In this document: positions 1-9,700 of the stretch, one piece after another
How positions within the stretch are numbered: position 1 is the first letter of the stretch
How the letters are laid out: each line of letters opens with the position of its first letter
Source of the DNA: Pirellulales bacterium
GTDB taxonomy: Bacteria > Planctomycetota > Planctomycetia > Pirellulales > UBA1268
NCBI GenBank assembly: GCA_017853835.1
Contig: JAFMIU010000031.1
Span: forward strand, 1 to 38,385
Length of the DNA stretch: 38,385 nt
Direction: 5' to 3'
Made by a program: the position numbers and the translations under genes
Notes under the pieces: model-generated
The model's database searches: none
What the model saw: only the letters and a program-made list of their open reading frames with translations
Told to the model about the DNA's origin: nothing

Positions 1-1497
<1,497 letters not shown>

Positions 1498-1640
1498 ACT
1501 CGTATCCAGTGCTTGCACGATCATCCGTTCGCGGGTGAGACGAGCACGAGCACGCTCGAAAGAGCGTATGCCGATTACCACGACCTTTTGCCGCGTCAGC
1601 GGCAGAGCAATATTTTCGCCGCGAGAGCGGCGACCCAATA
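1498..1640 (+). other. 23S-5S internal transcribed spacer with two tandem hairpins
   Basis: The spacer between 23S and 5S holds no tRNA. Two perfect short hairpins lie close together: 1589-1604 (stem TGCCGC/GCGGCA, loop GTCA) and 1616-1633 (stem TCGCCGC/GCGGCGA, GNRA-type loop GAGA). AATATT occurs on both sides of the second hairpin. Likely roles are rRNA processing signals or folding spacers; this is inferred from position only. Confidence 0.7.
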
Positions 1641-1751
1641 TTTCCGGTGACCATGTCTGGAAGGTCCCACCCGTTCCCATCCCGAACACGGTAGTTAAGC
1701 TTCCAGAGCCGATGGTAGTGCCCAAAGCGCGAGAGTAGGTATCGCCGGAAT
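1641..1751 (+). rRNA. rrf: 5S ribosomal RNA
   Basis: The core matches 5S rRNA: a GGTCCCACCCGTTCCCATCC-type loop B/C region, CCGAACACGG, AGTTAAG, GCCGATGGTAGT and GCGAGAGTAGG. The 5' TTCCGG and 3' CCGGAA segments pair to form helix I, which sets the ends to within one or two bases. It lies about 140 bases after 23S in the same orientation, so the two are presumably cotranscribed. Confidence 0.95.
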
Positions 1752-1760
1752 TTTATTCGC

Positions 1761-1800
1761 CTGGCCCGCACGGCCAAAAAGCCGTGCGGGCCAGTGTCGT
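1761..1800 (+). terminator. rrn operon terminator (14-bp perfect hairpin)
   Basis: Bases 1761-1774 and 1781-1794 form a perfect 14-bp GC-rich stem with the six-base loop CAAAAA. It starts ten bases after the 5S gene and is followed by TGTCGTTTTC, a weak T stretch. Placement and stability point to the intrinsic terminator of the rRNA operon. It may also act on maf transcription arriving from the other side, since the stem is symmetric. Confidence 0.88.
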
Positions 1801-1862
1801 TTTCAGGGGCGACGATCGGGGCGACTCGGCATCGAGGCGGCCGTCACGGATCGTGTCACAGA

Positions 1863-2462
1863 TCATGGGGTGGCGTCGAGTTGGGCGAGCATGGTTCGCA
1901 CGAGTTCGAGCGGCAGGCCCACGACGTTGGACGGGCTGCCGTGGACGAGGTGAAGGGGCAGGCGGGCGTCCTGGAATCCGCATGCCCCCGCTTTGCCCAT
2001 CCACATGCCGCTCTCCAGATACCAGTCGAGAAACGCCTCAGTGAGTTCGCCCATCTCGAGAACGCTTTCGGCGTCGCCAAGCAGGGGCGTTCCGTGGGGA
2101 TGGTTCCACAGGCACACCCCCGAAACGACGCGATGGGGCCTGCCTGAAAGCGTCTGGAGCATGCGGCAGGCGTCGGCACGGTCGATCGGCTTTCCGAGCA
2201 CAACGCCGTCGATTTCGGCGAGCGTATCGCAGGCGAGGATCGTTCCGGAGACGCCGGTGGCTGCGACGGCGTCGGCCTTGGCTCTGGCCAGCCGCCTCAC
2301 ATAGGCCGCCAGCGACTCGTGGGCTCCCCTGGCGTCGGCGTTGGTTTCAGCTTCTTCTGGAGGGATCCGGACGGTCACCTCCCATCCCTCCTCGGTGGCG
2401 AGTTGGAATCGCCGCGGGGAGCGGCTTGCAAGGATGATCGGCCGTGGCGACGCTTGGCTCAT
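1863..2462 (-). CDS. maf: Maf family nucleotide pyrophosphatase
   Basis: Maf proteins are cytoplasmic nucleoside-triphosphate pyrophosphatases that hydrolyse non-canonical or modified nucleotides to monophosphates. The 199-aa product has the normal family length. It shows the N-terminal ILASRSPRR motif (residues 10-18), the LACDTLAEIDG active-site region with Asp79 followed by VLGKP, and GKAGACGFQD near the C terminus, matching the family KAG-YGIQ motif. The start at 2462 is well supported: on the minus strand a GGAGG lies six bases upstream (complement of 2469-2473). That Shine-Dalgarno sits inside codons 3-4 of the divergent pseudouridine synthase gene. The frame stays open further upstream, but that extension overlaps the neighbour and looks non-coding. 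The pyrimidine versus dTTP/UTP preference cannot be read here. Confidence 0.93.
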   Translation of the reverse strand: MSQASPRPIILASRSPRRFQLATEEGWEVTVRIPPEEAETNADARGAHESLAAYVRRLARAKADAVAATGVSGTILACDTLAEIDGVVLGKPIDRADACRMLQTLSGRPHRVVSGVCLWNHPHGTPLLGDAESVLEMGELTEAFLDWYLESGMWMGKAGACGFQDARLPLHLVHGSPSNVVGLPLELVRTMLAQLDATP

Positions 2463-3185
2463 ATGACACCTCCACCGCGAAATCCAGAAACCCTGTTCGA
2501 GGATGACCATCTCCTCGTCGTGGTCAAGCCCGCGGGCCTTCCCACCGCCAACGCCCCGTCTGGGGAGCCGAGTCTCTATGCATTTCTCAAGCGACGGCTG
2601 GGGCAGGGGGCCTTCGTCGGAGTGGTGAGCCGTCTCGATGCCCCCGTGTCGGGCGTGGTGGTGTTCGCGAAGACACCGGCGGCGGCAGCCCACCTGTCGG
2701 CCCAGTTTCGGGACCGAACGGTCGACAAGGCCTATGCCGCCGTGGTGACGGGCCGTTTTCCGGCAGCCATCGACACGTGGGTGGAGTGGCGTGACGCCAT
2801 CGCCCGCCGCATGGGCGAGCCCATGTCGGTGCTCCATCCGCCTTCAGCCGCTCGCAGCGATGGGGGCGACGAGGCGCCGAAGGCCGCCACGACGCGCGCC
2901 CGCGTGGTCAAACGCGCCGGCGAAGTGTCGCTGGTGGAACTCGTGCCCGAAACCGGCCGCCGGCATCAGCTCCGGGTGCAGCTCGCGTCCCGGGGCTGCC
3001 CGATCGTGGGCGACCGCCTCTACGGAAGTCGCCTCCCGTGTCGGGCGGGGGGCATTGCGCTTCACGCTGTCCACCTGTCGCTCGATCATCCTGCCACCGA
3101 GGAGCGGATGACGTTTTCCGCCCCGGCGGACGTCGCCTGGCGGGAGGTGTTTCCGAGCCTGTTTCACGCTCCCGGACGGCGGTGA
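2463..3185 (+). CDS. RluA-type RNA pseudouridine synthase (first of two)
   Basis: This 240-aa protein converts uridine to pseudouridine in rRNA or tRNA; which site is unknown. It has the RluA-family order: EDDHLLVVVKPAGLP (13-27), the catalytic aspartate in SRLDAPVSG (Asp59), the KAYAAVVTG strand, and ETGRRHQLRVQL followed by CPIVGDRLYG. There is no S4 domain, so it is a compact stand-alone enzyme. The active-site motif departs from the usual HRLDxxTSG (His to Ser, Thr to Val), though the aspartate remains. The start codon directly abuts that of maf in CATATG, and I see no Shine-Dalgarno before it. The position matches where homologues begin, so leaderless or weak initiation is possible. It is unlikely to be an operon partner of the kinase downstream. 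Confidence 0.9.
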   Translation: MTPPPRNPETLFEDDHLLVVVKPAGLPTANAPSGEPSLYAFLKRRLGQGAFVGVVSRLDAPVSGVVVFAKTPAAAAHLSAQFRDRTVDKAYAAVVTGRFPAAIDTWVEWRDAIARRMGEPMSVLHPPSAARSDGGDEAPKAATTRARVVKRAGEVSLVELVPETGRRHQLRVQLASRGCPIVGDRLYGSRLPCRAGGIALHAVHLSLDHPATEERMTFSAPADVAWREVFPSLFHAPGRR

Positions 3186-3253
3186 TTTCCAGTGGAATGG
3201 ATCCCCATTTCAGGTGGTACACTCTCCGAGGCAAACTTGGAAAGTTCGTGCTC

Positions 3254-4669
3254 ATGTCGTGGTCCGAGAACAAACGGTTTTGTGATACCGCCCTTCGGAG
3301 CGGACTTCTTACTGAAGACCACTTGCGGTCACTTGTTGCCGAATTGGGCCGTACGCAGTCCTTCCAGCCTTCTGAAGCGGAGGCCTGGGACCGGGCCTTG
3401 GCAGATCTGGCGGTTAAGAAGGGTTGGTTGACCGAGTTTCAGGCTCGAGAAATTGTGTCCGGTCGGACTCGATTTCGGCTCGGCCGATACATGGTGCTCG
3501 ATGAGATTGGACGTGGCGGCATGGGGCAGGTGTTTCTTGCCGAACATTTGATGTTGGGCCGCAGAGTGGCACTGAAGGTGCTGCCTCGTCAAAAAGCAAC
3601 CGAGGATTCTGAGGCTGCGTTTCGTCGTGAAATGCGGATGCTGGCTCGTTTGGATCACGAGGCGCTTGTTCGAGCGTTCGACGCAGGAATCGACGGAGGC
3701 GTTCATTACCTTGTCACCGAACTCATTGAAGGCAAAAACCTGAATCGTTTTGTCAAGCAGTTCGGACCACTGAATGAACTGGATGCTTGTTCGGTCGTTG
3801 CACAGATTGCCCGAGGGCTTGCGTACATTCATGAGCGGAAAATGGTGCATCGGGATATCAAGCCGGGCAATATCGTGATCACTCCCGATGGCAAAGCAAA
3901 GCTCATCGATCTCGGCTTGGCTGGTTCAGAGGCCGAGGGTGATTCCTGGCGAGATGGCCGAATCGTTGGAACGATGGACTACATCTCTCCAGAGCAGGTG
4001 ACGTCACCCAAGGACGTAGGTCAACGTTCAGACGTGTATTCTCTCGGATGCACGTTCTATTACACCTTGACTGGTCGCGTTCCTTTTCCGGGAGGAGACT
4101 CAAAACACAAACGACATCGACACGTCAGCGCAGTGCCAACTCCCATCGCACATCTCAAGCCCGAATTAAGTCATGATGTTTGTCAGTTGATTGATGAAAT
4201 GATGGCGAAGTCGCCTTTGAAGCGACTGGATGCCGTTGTTGTGTCGTCTCGCCTCGAAAACTGGCTTCCGGATGGCGGCCTGATTTCACCAGCGGTAAGT
4301 TTTCCAGTGACTGGAGGGGCGGCGTTTCGGGATTCCCCTTCAAGCGGAGTAGCGCCTTCAGGTAGTTTTCTAGGAGATCATCTTCCAGAGCCTCAGGAAA
4401 TGCCCCCAGCCATGGTTTTTGCTCCGAGAGATGATTTGGTCGAACTGAGGTTTTGGATTGAGAAAGTGAGTCGGGCACTCGCCAATGCGCTGCTGCCAGC
4501 TTTTTTCGTAGGAATCATGATTGCAGTGTTCCTTGCTGCAGTCCGAAGTATCGATGACAAGAAGTTCTTCACGGTGACGAACGGTCAAAGTCCGCTGTAT
4601 TTCGGGGTATGCGCGTTTGCGTTGACGTATGCCGCCCTGGTGACCGCGAAGCTCATAAGGCGCTTCTAG
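3254..4669 (+). CDS. membrane-anchored Ser/Thr protein kinase (Pkn type)
   Basis: A 471-aa Hanks-type kinase. Residues 1-70 form an N-terminal helical domain. The kinase domain follows with a glycine loop GRGGMG (86-91), Lys108 in VALKVL, Glu126, the HRDIKPGNI catalytic loop (Asp201, Asn206), the metal motif DLG (219-221, the common DFG variant) and an activation segment ending in GTMDYISPEQ. All catalytic residues are present, so it should be active. The C-terminal part has two predicted membrane helices (about 412-430 and 448-471) separated by a short loop. The ligand-sensing PASTA or beta-propeller tail of many bacterial kinases is missing. An upstream in-frame ATG at 3197 is possible; 3254 begins at the conserved-looking N-terminal region. 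Its GC content is well below that of neighbouring genes. Confidence 0.92.
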   Translation: MSWSENKRFCDTALRSGLLTEDHLRSLVAELGRTQSFQPSEAEAWDRALADLAVKKGWLTEFQAREIVSGRTRFRLGRYMVLDEIGRGGMGQVFLAEHLMLGRRVALKVLPRQKATEDSEAAFRREMRMLARLDHEALVRAFDAGIDGGVHYLVTELIEGKNLNRFVKQFGPLNELDACSVVAQIARGLAYIHERKMVHRDIKPGNIVITPDGKAKLIDLGLAGSEAEGDSWRDGRIVGTMDYISPEQVTSPKDVGQRSDVYSLGCTFYYTLTGRVPFPGGDSKHKRHRHVSAVPTPIAHLKPELSHDVCQLIDEMMAKSPLKRLDAVVVSSRLENWLPDGGLISPAVSFPVTGGAAFRDSPSSGVAPSGSFLGDHLPEPQEMPPAMVFAPRDDLVELRFWIEKVSRALANALLPAFFVGIMIAVFLAAVRSIDDKKFFTVTNGQSPLYFGVCAFALTYAALVTAKLIRRF

Positions 4670-4747
4670 CGAGAATCCCGTCCGATGGATGAATCGTCGG
4701 AGGCGTTGGTTGATCCCTCGTTTCTGCGGGGAAAAGCACCGATCTCG

Positions 4748-4776
4748 TTGACAATCGGCGGATTTCGACCTAGGAA
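4748..4776 (+). promoter_or_regulatory. predicted sigma-70-type promoter of tRNA-Phe
   Basis: A perfect -35 box TTGACA (4748-4753), a 17-base spacer and a weak -10 TAGGAA (4771-4776) end ten bases before the mature tRNA 5' end. Spacing and placement are what one expects for a stand-alone stable-RNA gene. The -10 matches the consensus only in part. Confidence 0.55.
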
Positions 4777-4785
4777 AGGGGCTCG

Positions 4786-4858
4786 GGACAGGTAGCTCAG
4801 TTGGTAGAGCAATGGACTGAAAATCCATGTGTCGCCGGTTCGATTCCGGCCCTGTCCA
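4786..4858 (+). tRNA. tRNA-Phe (anticodon GAA)
   Basis: The full cloverleaf can be drawn. Acceptor GGACAGG (4786-4792) pairs with CCTGTCC (4851-4857), with discriminator A4858. The D arm is GCTCAGTTGGTAGAGC. The anticodon stem ATGGA/TCCAT (4812-4816 and 4824-4828) encloses loop CTGAAAA with anticodon GAA. The T arm is GCCGG-TTCGATT-CCGGC (4834-4850). The 3' CCA is not encoded (CT follows), so a CCA-adding enzyme is needed. Confidence 0.97.
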
Positions 4859-4863
4859 CTGGA

Positions 4864-4891
4864 AAGAATCTCCGATTTTTCCGGGATTCTT
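4864..4891. terminator. possible terminator hairpin after tRNA-Phe
   Basis: Inverted repeat AAGAATC (4864-4870) / GATTCTT (4885-4891) starts six bases after the tRNA. It lies between the convergent tRNA and methyltransferase genes. There is no good T tract on either strand, so termination is only suggested by the position. Confidence 0.4.
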
Positions 4892-4936
4892 GCGTTTCAG
4901 GCCCTGGCCTTGGATCGGGCGTGACGCCCGGTCGCG

Positions 4937-5857
4937 TCAGGCGACCCGGCGGAGCGGCGGGGCAACGTCTTCGGGCCGCCGTATCGACAGGACGGCCGAC
5001 GGGCTTCGGCCGAGCACCGCGTAGAGCGAGTCGCTCAGCGGCGAGCGGTCGAACAGGTTCATCCGCACAACCCGCAGGCCGGCGGCATCCGCCATCGCGG
5101 CGAGCGTGTCGGGGGTGAAGTAGTTGACGTGGTCCGGCCATCGGTAGCCACACCACCGCCGGCCACGGATCCGGCGGCCCACACAGGCGTAGTTCGGCAC
5201 CTTCACCACCACGTGGCCGTCGGCGGAGAGCCGCTCGCGGCACCGGCGCAGGAGCGGAAGAGGCTCGATCTCGTGCTCGAGGATGCACGACAGAACGATG
5301 ACATGCGCACTGCCTCGATCCAGCTGAGCCAGTCCGTCGATGCCGGTGCCATGGAGGCATCCGCCGCCACGGCTGCGGAGGGCGGTGTGCGCCAGCTTCG
5401 CCAGGTAGTTCGAAATCTCGATGCCCACCGGTTCGAGCCGTTCGGCAACGCCCTCGGGCAGCCGTGCCGCGACGCGGAGCGGCAGGCCGCCCTGTGCACA
5501 GCCCACATCCACGAGCCGGATTGTCGCGTCGGCATCCTCCCGCGCCGCCTTCATCACGAGTGATTGCACGATCCCCACCATCTTGTCTCGCTTCAGGAAC
5601 CGATGGCGAAATGTCTTGAAGGCACCGCTCATCGCATACAGAACCGGCTCGGCCGTGCGGCGTCGCCGTGACTCCATCTCATGGGTCACCTCCCACGCAA
5701 ACTCATCACGAAACCGGTCCTGCGCAGGCGGATTCGCGAGATACACAAAGCCTGTTTCGCCGCATCGGCGGAGCTCCCACGGCGCCGGAGCGTCATGCAG
5801 CAGCGTGGAGCCGGAGTCGCGTTCCAGAAGAGGGCAGGGGCGGATGGGTGAGGTCAT
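4937..5857 (-). CDS. class I SAM-dependent methyltransferase (Methyltransf_23-like)
   Basis: A 306-aa protein with a Rossmann-fold methyltransferase core. Motif I is LVDVGCAQGG (115-124), an acidic residue follows in GIEISNY, and a post-core VVVKVPNY strand leads to HVNYFTPDTL. That last motif is typical of the family that methylates sugars, quinones and small secondary products. Residues 1-110 are an extra N-terminal region with an aromatic/Arg-rich stretch and no recognised domain. The substrate cannot be deduced. It reads toward the tRNA gene, with no partner on the same strand other than HU upstream, from which it is separated by a terminator. So it is probably monocistronic, with a promoter in 5858-6010. 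Confidence 0.85.
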   Translation of the reverse strand: MTSPIRPCPLLERDSGSTLLHDAPAPWELRRCGETGFVYLANPPAQDRFRDEFAWEVTHEMESRRRRTAEPVLYAMSGAFKTFRHRFLKRDKMVGIVQSLVMKAAREDADATIRLVDVGCAQGGLPLRVAARLPEGVAERLEPVGIEISNYLAKLAHTALRSRGGGCLHGTGIDGLAQLDRGSAHVIVLSCILEHEIEPLPLLRRCRERLSADGHVVVKVPNYACVGRRIRGRRWCGYRWPDHVNYFTPDTLAAMADAAGLRVVRMNLFDRSPLSDSLYAVLGRSPSAVLSIRRPEDVAPPLRRVA

Positions 5858-6010
5858 GAGGTGGGCTCCCGCCGGGATTCTGCGTCGATGCCAATGTCGG
5901 CTCTATCGGCACCTCTCTCGCTGTTTCCCCAGTCATCACCAGCATTACAACCACGACAGGCCGGCTTGCCTTGCCCATCTCGCCAGGCCTGCCTGAACTG
6001 GCGACTCCCT

Positions 6011-6054
6011 TAATCAAAAGAAAAGGGGCGGCACCGAACACTCGATGCCGCCCC
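6011..6054 (-). terminator. intrinsic terminator of the HU gene
   Basis: Read on the minus strand, a 9-bp stem (TGCCGCCCC at 6046-6054 with GGGGCGGCA at 6025-6033, 12-base loop) is followed at once by TTTTCTTTTGATTA. This is a classic rho-independent terminator about 45 bases after the HU stop codon. Confidence 0.88.
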
Positions 6055-6070
6055 TCGCATGATCGCGGAT

Positions 6071-6091
6071 GAACGCCGTTTGACGGCGTTC
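6071..6091 (-). other. hairpin directly after the HU stop codon
   Basis: GAACGCCGT (6071-6079) and ACGGCGTTC (6083-6091) form a 9-bp stem with a three-base loop. It lies a few bases beyond the HU stop and ahead of the T-tailed terminator. It lacks its own T tract; mRNA 3'-end stabilisation is a plausible role. Confidence 0.5.
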
Positions 6092-6098
6092 CGATGGA

Positions 6099-6425
6099 TC
6101 AGCTCACCATCGCCTTGAGGTTCTTCAGAGCGCGGACGCGCACCTTGACGCTCGCCGGCTTGGCGGGACGATCCTGCAGCTCACCGGTGAAGGGGTTCTT
6201 CACGCCCTTCTGCGCCGGACGGGCCGGAACCTTGCGACGCTCGATCTTCACGAGGCCGGGGATCGAAAACACGCCGATACCGCTGCCCTTGAGGGCCTTT
6301 TGGATTTCGGTGGTCAGAGCCTCGAGCACTGCCACGACGTCCTTCTTCGGAAGGTTCGTCGTCTCCGAGATGCTTCGCATGATCTCGGTCTTGGTCATGG
6401 GCTTGTTACCCGACTTCTTCGCCAT
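6099..6425 (-). CDS. HU/IHF family DNA-binding protein
   Basis: A 108-aa histone-like nucleoid protein that binds and bends DNA as a dimer. A basic N-terminal extension (MAKKSGNKPM) precedes the family core TKTEIMRSISETTNLPKKDV. The helical pair is followed by the beta-arm region with VKNPFTGE, which corresponds to the DNA-intercalating arm of HU. The C terminus is Lys/Arg rich. I chose the start at 6425 because GGAGG lies eight bases upstream. Another ATG two codons earlier is only two bases from that Shine-Dalgarno. The gene is flanked by its own terminator and by a 330-bp upstream region with hairpins, so it is transcribed alone. High expression is expected for this family. Confidence 0.93.
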   Translation of the reverse strand: MAKKSGNKPMTKTEIMRSISETTNLPKKDVVAVLEALTTEIQKALKGSGIGVFSIPGLVKIERRKVPARPAQKGVKNPFTGELQDRPAKPASVKVRVRALKNLKAMVS

Positions 6426-6583
6426 CGCCATTTCCTCCAAAGAGAAGTTTCAGAAGTACACGCGGCAGGGGCACCACCGCCGTCAGCAAGGAAAACACGG
6501 CCAAAACGGCCGAACAATGGCTCCGATTAGACTTCCGCGGTTTGAAAATGCAACCCGAAACGCGGGTCTTCTCCGAGAAAAAC

Positions 6584-6650
6584 GCGGTTTCTCAAACGCC
6601 TGGGCACGACGGGGTGCCCAAAAACGCTTGAAAAGGCCTGAGAAAACCGC
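6584..6650. repeat. nested palindrome (67 bp)
   Basis: The outer arms are GCGGTTTCTCA (6584-6594) and TGAGAAAACCGC (6639-6650), complementary apart from one extra A. Inside lies a perfect 7-bp hairpin, TGGGCAC (6601-6607) with GTGCCCA (6614-6620). TTTTT follows on the plus strand (6651-6655), and an A run on the other side reads as Ts on the minus strand. It could be a small structured RNA, a bidirectional terminator-like element or an HU leader; nothing decides between these. Confidence 0.55.
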
Positions 6651-6668
6651 TTTTTGAGCTTCCGTCCG

Positions 6669-6688
6669 GGGCACGGCGGGCCGTGCCC
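6669..6688. repeat. perfect GC-rich hairpin
   Basis: GGGCACGG and CCGTGCCC form an 8-bp perfect stem with the tetraloop CGGG, about 68 bases before the large PQQ gene. No T tract follows, so it may be a 5' leader structure. Confidence 0.45.
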
Positions 6689-6755
6689 TCTCACCGTCCT
6701 CCACGGGCCGGAATGCTAGGATTCAGCGGGTCGAGGGAAGGCTCCCAGCCATGCC

Positions 6756-9700
6756 GTGAGGACCGTCGTGCTCCGCGTTTCGTTGCCCCGCCGCTCATGG
6801 GATGCCGCGGCGATCGCCGCGATGGCGTTGGCGATCGTGGTGGTCGCGCGAGCGCAAGACATCCCGGGCCCGGTGCCGTTGGTGCCGATCGCCGATGCGT
6901 CTGAAGACGCCGATGCTGCTGCGGCTGACGACACCGGACTGTTTCTCCCGACAAGCCGAAAGCGAGAGCGACTCCTCGATCGGGCTCGACGACTGATGGC
7001 GTCGGGGGACTGGGCCGACGCGGCCACGCTTCTCGATCAGATCGTTTCGGAGGGCGACGACGCCTTCGTGGCGGAAGGGGATCATGGGGGCACTCGCCGC
7101 AGCATCCGGGGAGAAGCGTCCGGTCTCATCATGCAGCTGCCAGCGGCAGGCCGCGCGGCGTATGAGCTCCTCTTTGGCGGCCGGGCCGAGCGGTCGCTGG
7201 CCGACGCGATCGATCGCGGCGATGGGGCTGGCGTCGCGGAGGTGGCGCGGCGGTGGATGGCGACACCGGCCGGCCACACGGCGGCGATCATCCTCGTGGT
7301 TCAGTCGCTGGAAGCCGGCGAATGGCGGGTCGCCGACGCCTGGCTCGATCGCCTCCTGGATGGCGCCGGAGCAGGTCGTGACGATGCAATGCTCTGGCTC
7401 ATGAAGGCGTGCGTACAGGAGCGGGCCGGTGATGAAGCCGGCTCCGGCGAACGGCATGATGCGATTCGCCAGAAGGTCCGTGGCATGGCGCGGATCGGCG
7501 GTCGTGACGTCGCCCTCTCGAGCGATATGGCGCTGTCGGATCTTTTCCCACCACCCGCCTTCTCGGCCGATGCGGCCGAATCGTCCGCGGTCCATCGCGC
7601 CTGGCTCCAGCCTGGCGGCAACGCGGCCCGGCAGGGAGTCGTCGCGGCGACACGGCCTCTCCTGGTGCCTCGGTATCGGGTGCCGATCACGAGCCATCCC
7701 CAGGAGTCGCGGCTCCTCGACAGGCGACGGCGGGCCGCCGCGGCCGCGGGGGGGGCGACGTGGCCGGCGGGCAATGCGTTGGCCGTGGGCGACACGATCG
7801 TCGTGAAGACGCCGCTCGGCGTGCTGGGCATCGACTTTGAAACCGGCAAGCGGCTCTGGCTGCAGTCGGCGATGAACCCCTCGCTTCAGGACGGCGACGA
7901 GGGGGCCGTGGCGGCGCTTGGTCGCACGTTCGACGACTTCACCGGCAGCGTGCTGTCGAGCGATGGACGAGGCGTGTTTGTCGTCGAGAGCCATGCCGAA
8001 GCCGTTGCATCGACGGTGCCGTCATTTGGCCGCGTCGATCGTGGCGGATGGCGGGGCGGCAACGTGCTCTGCGCCTACGACGCGACAGCCCGCGGACAGC
8101 TCCTCTGGCGGATCCCGGCACGATCGGTGGACGGCCCTCCGGAGTGGTTCATGGGAGCCCCGTTGGTCGTCGGCCGCGAGATCTATGTGCTCGTGGAGGC
8201 GCAGGGGCAGATGCGGGTTGACGTGCGCGACGCCTCGACGGGCCAGCGCCTCTGGTCGCAGCATCTCGCGGATCTCGACGAGCGGCAGTCGTCGTTCAAT
8301 CCCGACAACGTCATGCGGCGCCGAGCCGGCCTCACGCCGTCGCTCGGCGAAGGTGTGCTCGTGTGCCCCCTCGGCGGTGGCGCGCTCGTGGCGATCGATG
8401 CGGCGACCCGCACGCTCTTGTGGGCGCACACCTATCGGTCGCGGGCGTCGGCCGAGGCGGCGCAGCGCGGAATCGGCGGGCCATTCGCCGTCGATGCCGA
8501 GGTGGACGACGCGGCGTCGCAGGTGGCGGGAGAGCCCTGGCCCGTGATCGCCCACGGCAAAGTGCTGGTGGTTCCCTACGACGGCACGGGCGTCCTCTGC
8601 CTGGGGCTTCGCGATGGCACGCCAGCATGGACGACGGAACGTCGCGGTGGAGTCCAGATGGCCGGCGTCGTGAACCGCTCGGTGATGCTGATCGACCGAG
8701 AGGGCATCGAGTCGGTGTCGATCGACACGGGCCGTCGCCGATGGGTGCGTCCGCATCCGGCGGCAGCCGTGGTCAGCGGCCGAAGCCTCGTGACCGACGC
8801 TCGTCTGTTCGTCCCCTACGACACGCCCGAAGTGGTGGAAGTGGAGACAGCCAGCGGCGCGATCGTCGGCCGGCATGCCGGGCGCGGTGGCGCGTCTCCG
8901 GGCAACCTGGTGGCGCATCGCGGCGAGGTGATCTCGAGAGGCCTCGATGCCGTCGATGTGTTTCATCAGGCCGCCGACCTGGAGACGCGAATCGAGACGG
9001 CGCAGCTCGACAACAATCGGGAGCCGTGGCGGCTGGTGTGGTCGGCGCAGATGGCGGTGGACGGCGGGGATGTGCGCGCCGGCCTCTCCGATCTGCTTCG
9101 GGCGGCCGATGCGATGCGCCTGCCGCCGCGATCGCTCGCCGACGCGATGGCGTTTGCCCTTCGAAGGGATTACGAGGCGGCTGCGCCTGTGTGGGCGGCG
9201 TGGCGCGACGCCGGGGTGCCAGCGGCCGGCGACGCCGCCGTGCTCCGGGGCGTGGCCGACGGCTCCCTGCATGCTGGCGACCTTCAGGCCGCCTGGTCGG
9301 CATGTCGCGGCTTGTTGGTCCAGTTGGCCGAGGATGGAGCCGCCGACAGGATCATCGACGACCCGTCCGATCCGTCGCTCGAGGTGGATGCCGACCGATG
9401 GCTCAGCGGACGCATCGAGGAACTCGCCCGACGGCTGGTCGGCGACGCGGGGTCGACGATGGCCGCCGCCATCGCGGACGAGGCGGAGGCGGTGGCGACG
9501 GTCGACGAGGCGGCTCGACTGCGACGGCTCGAAACGTTCCTGGGACGCGTGGGCTCCCATCCCGCGGCGGGGTCCGCCCGTGCCGCGGTGACGAACATGA
9601 CCAACCGCGACGGGCTGGCGTCGGCGGGGCGTCACGTGGAGGTGTGGCGGCACCTGATGGCCGAGGCCGGATCGCCCGCACCGGCGGCCAAGACCGACGG

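Larger units (their letters stand above)
6426..6755. other. gene-free region with several inverted repeats between HU and the large operon
   Basis: This stretch separates divergent genes and must hold the HU promoter (minus) and a promoter for the large plus-strand gene run. I could not place -35/-10 boxes with confidence. It contains a small hairpin at 6498-6512, a nested palindrome at 6584-6650 and a perfect hairpin at 6669-6688. No open frame here looks like a gene. Confidence 0.6.

Noticed and set aside
1784..2304. Plus-strand open frames opposite maf
   Set aside because: They are shadows of the maf coding sequence, which has all family motifs and a good ribosome binding site.
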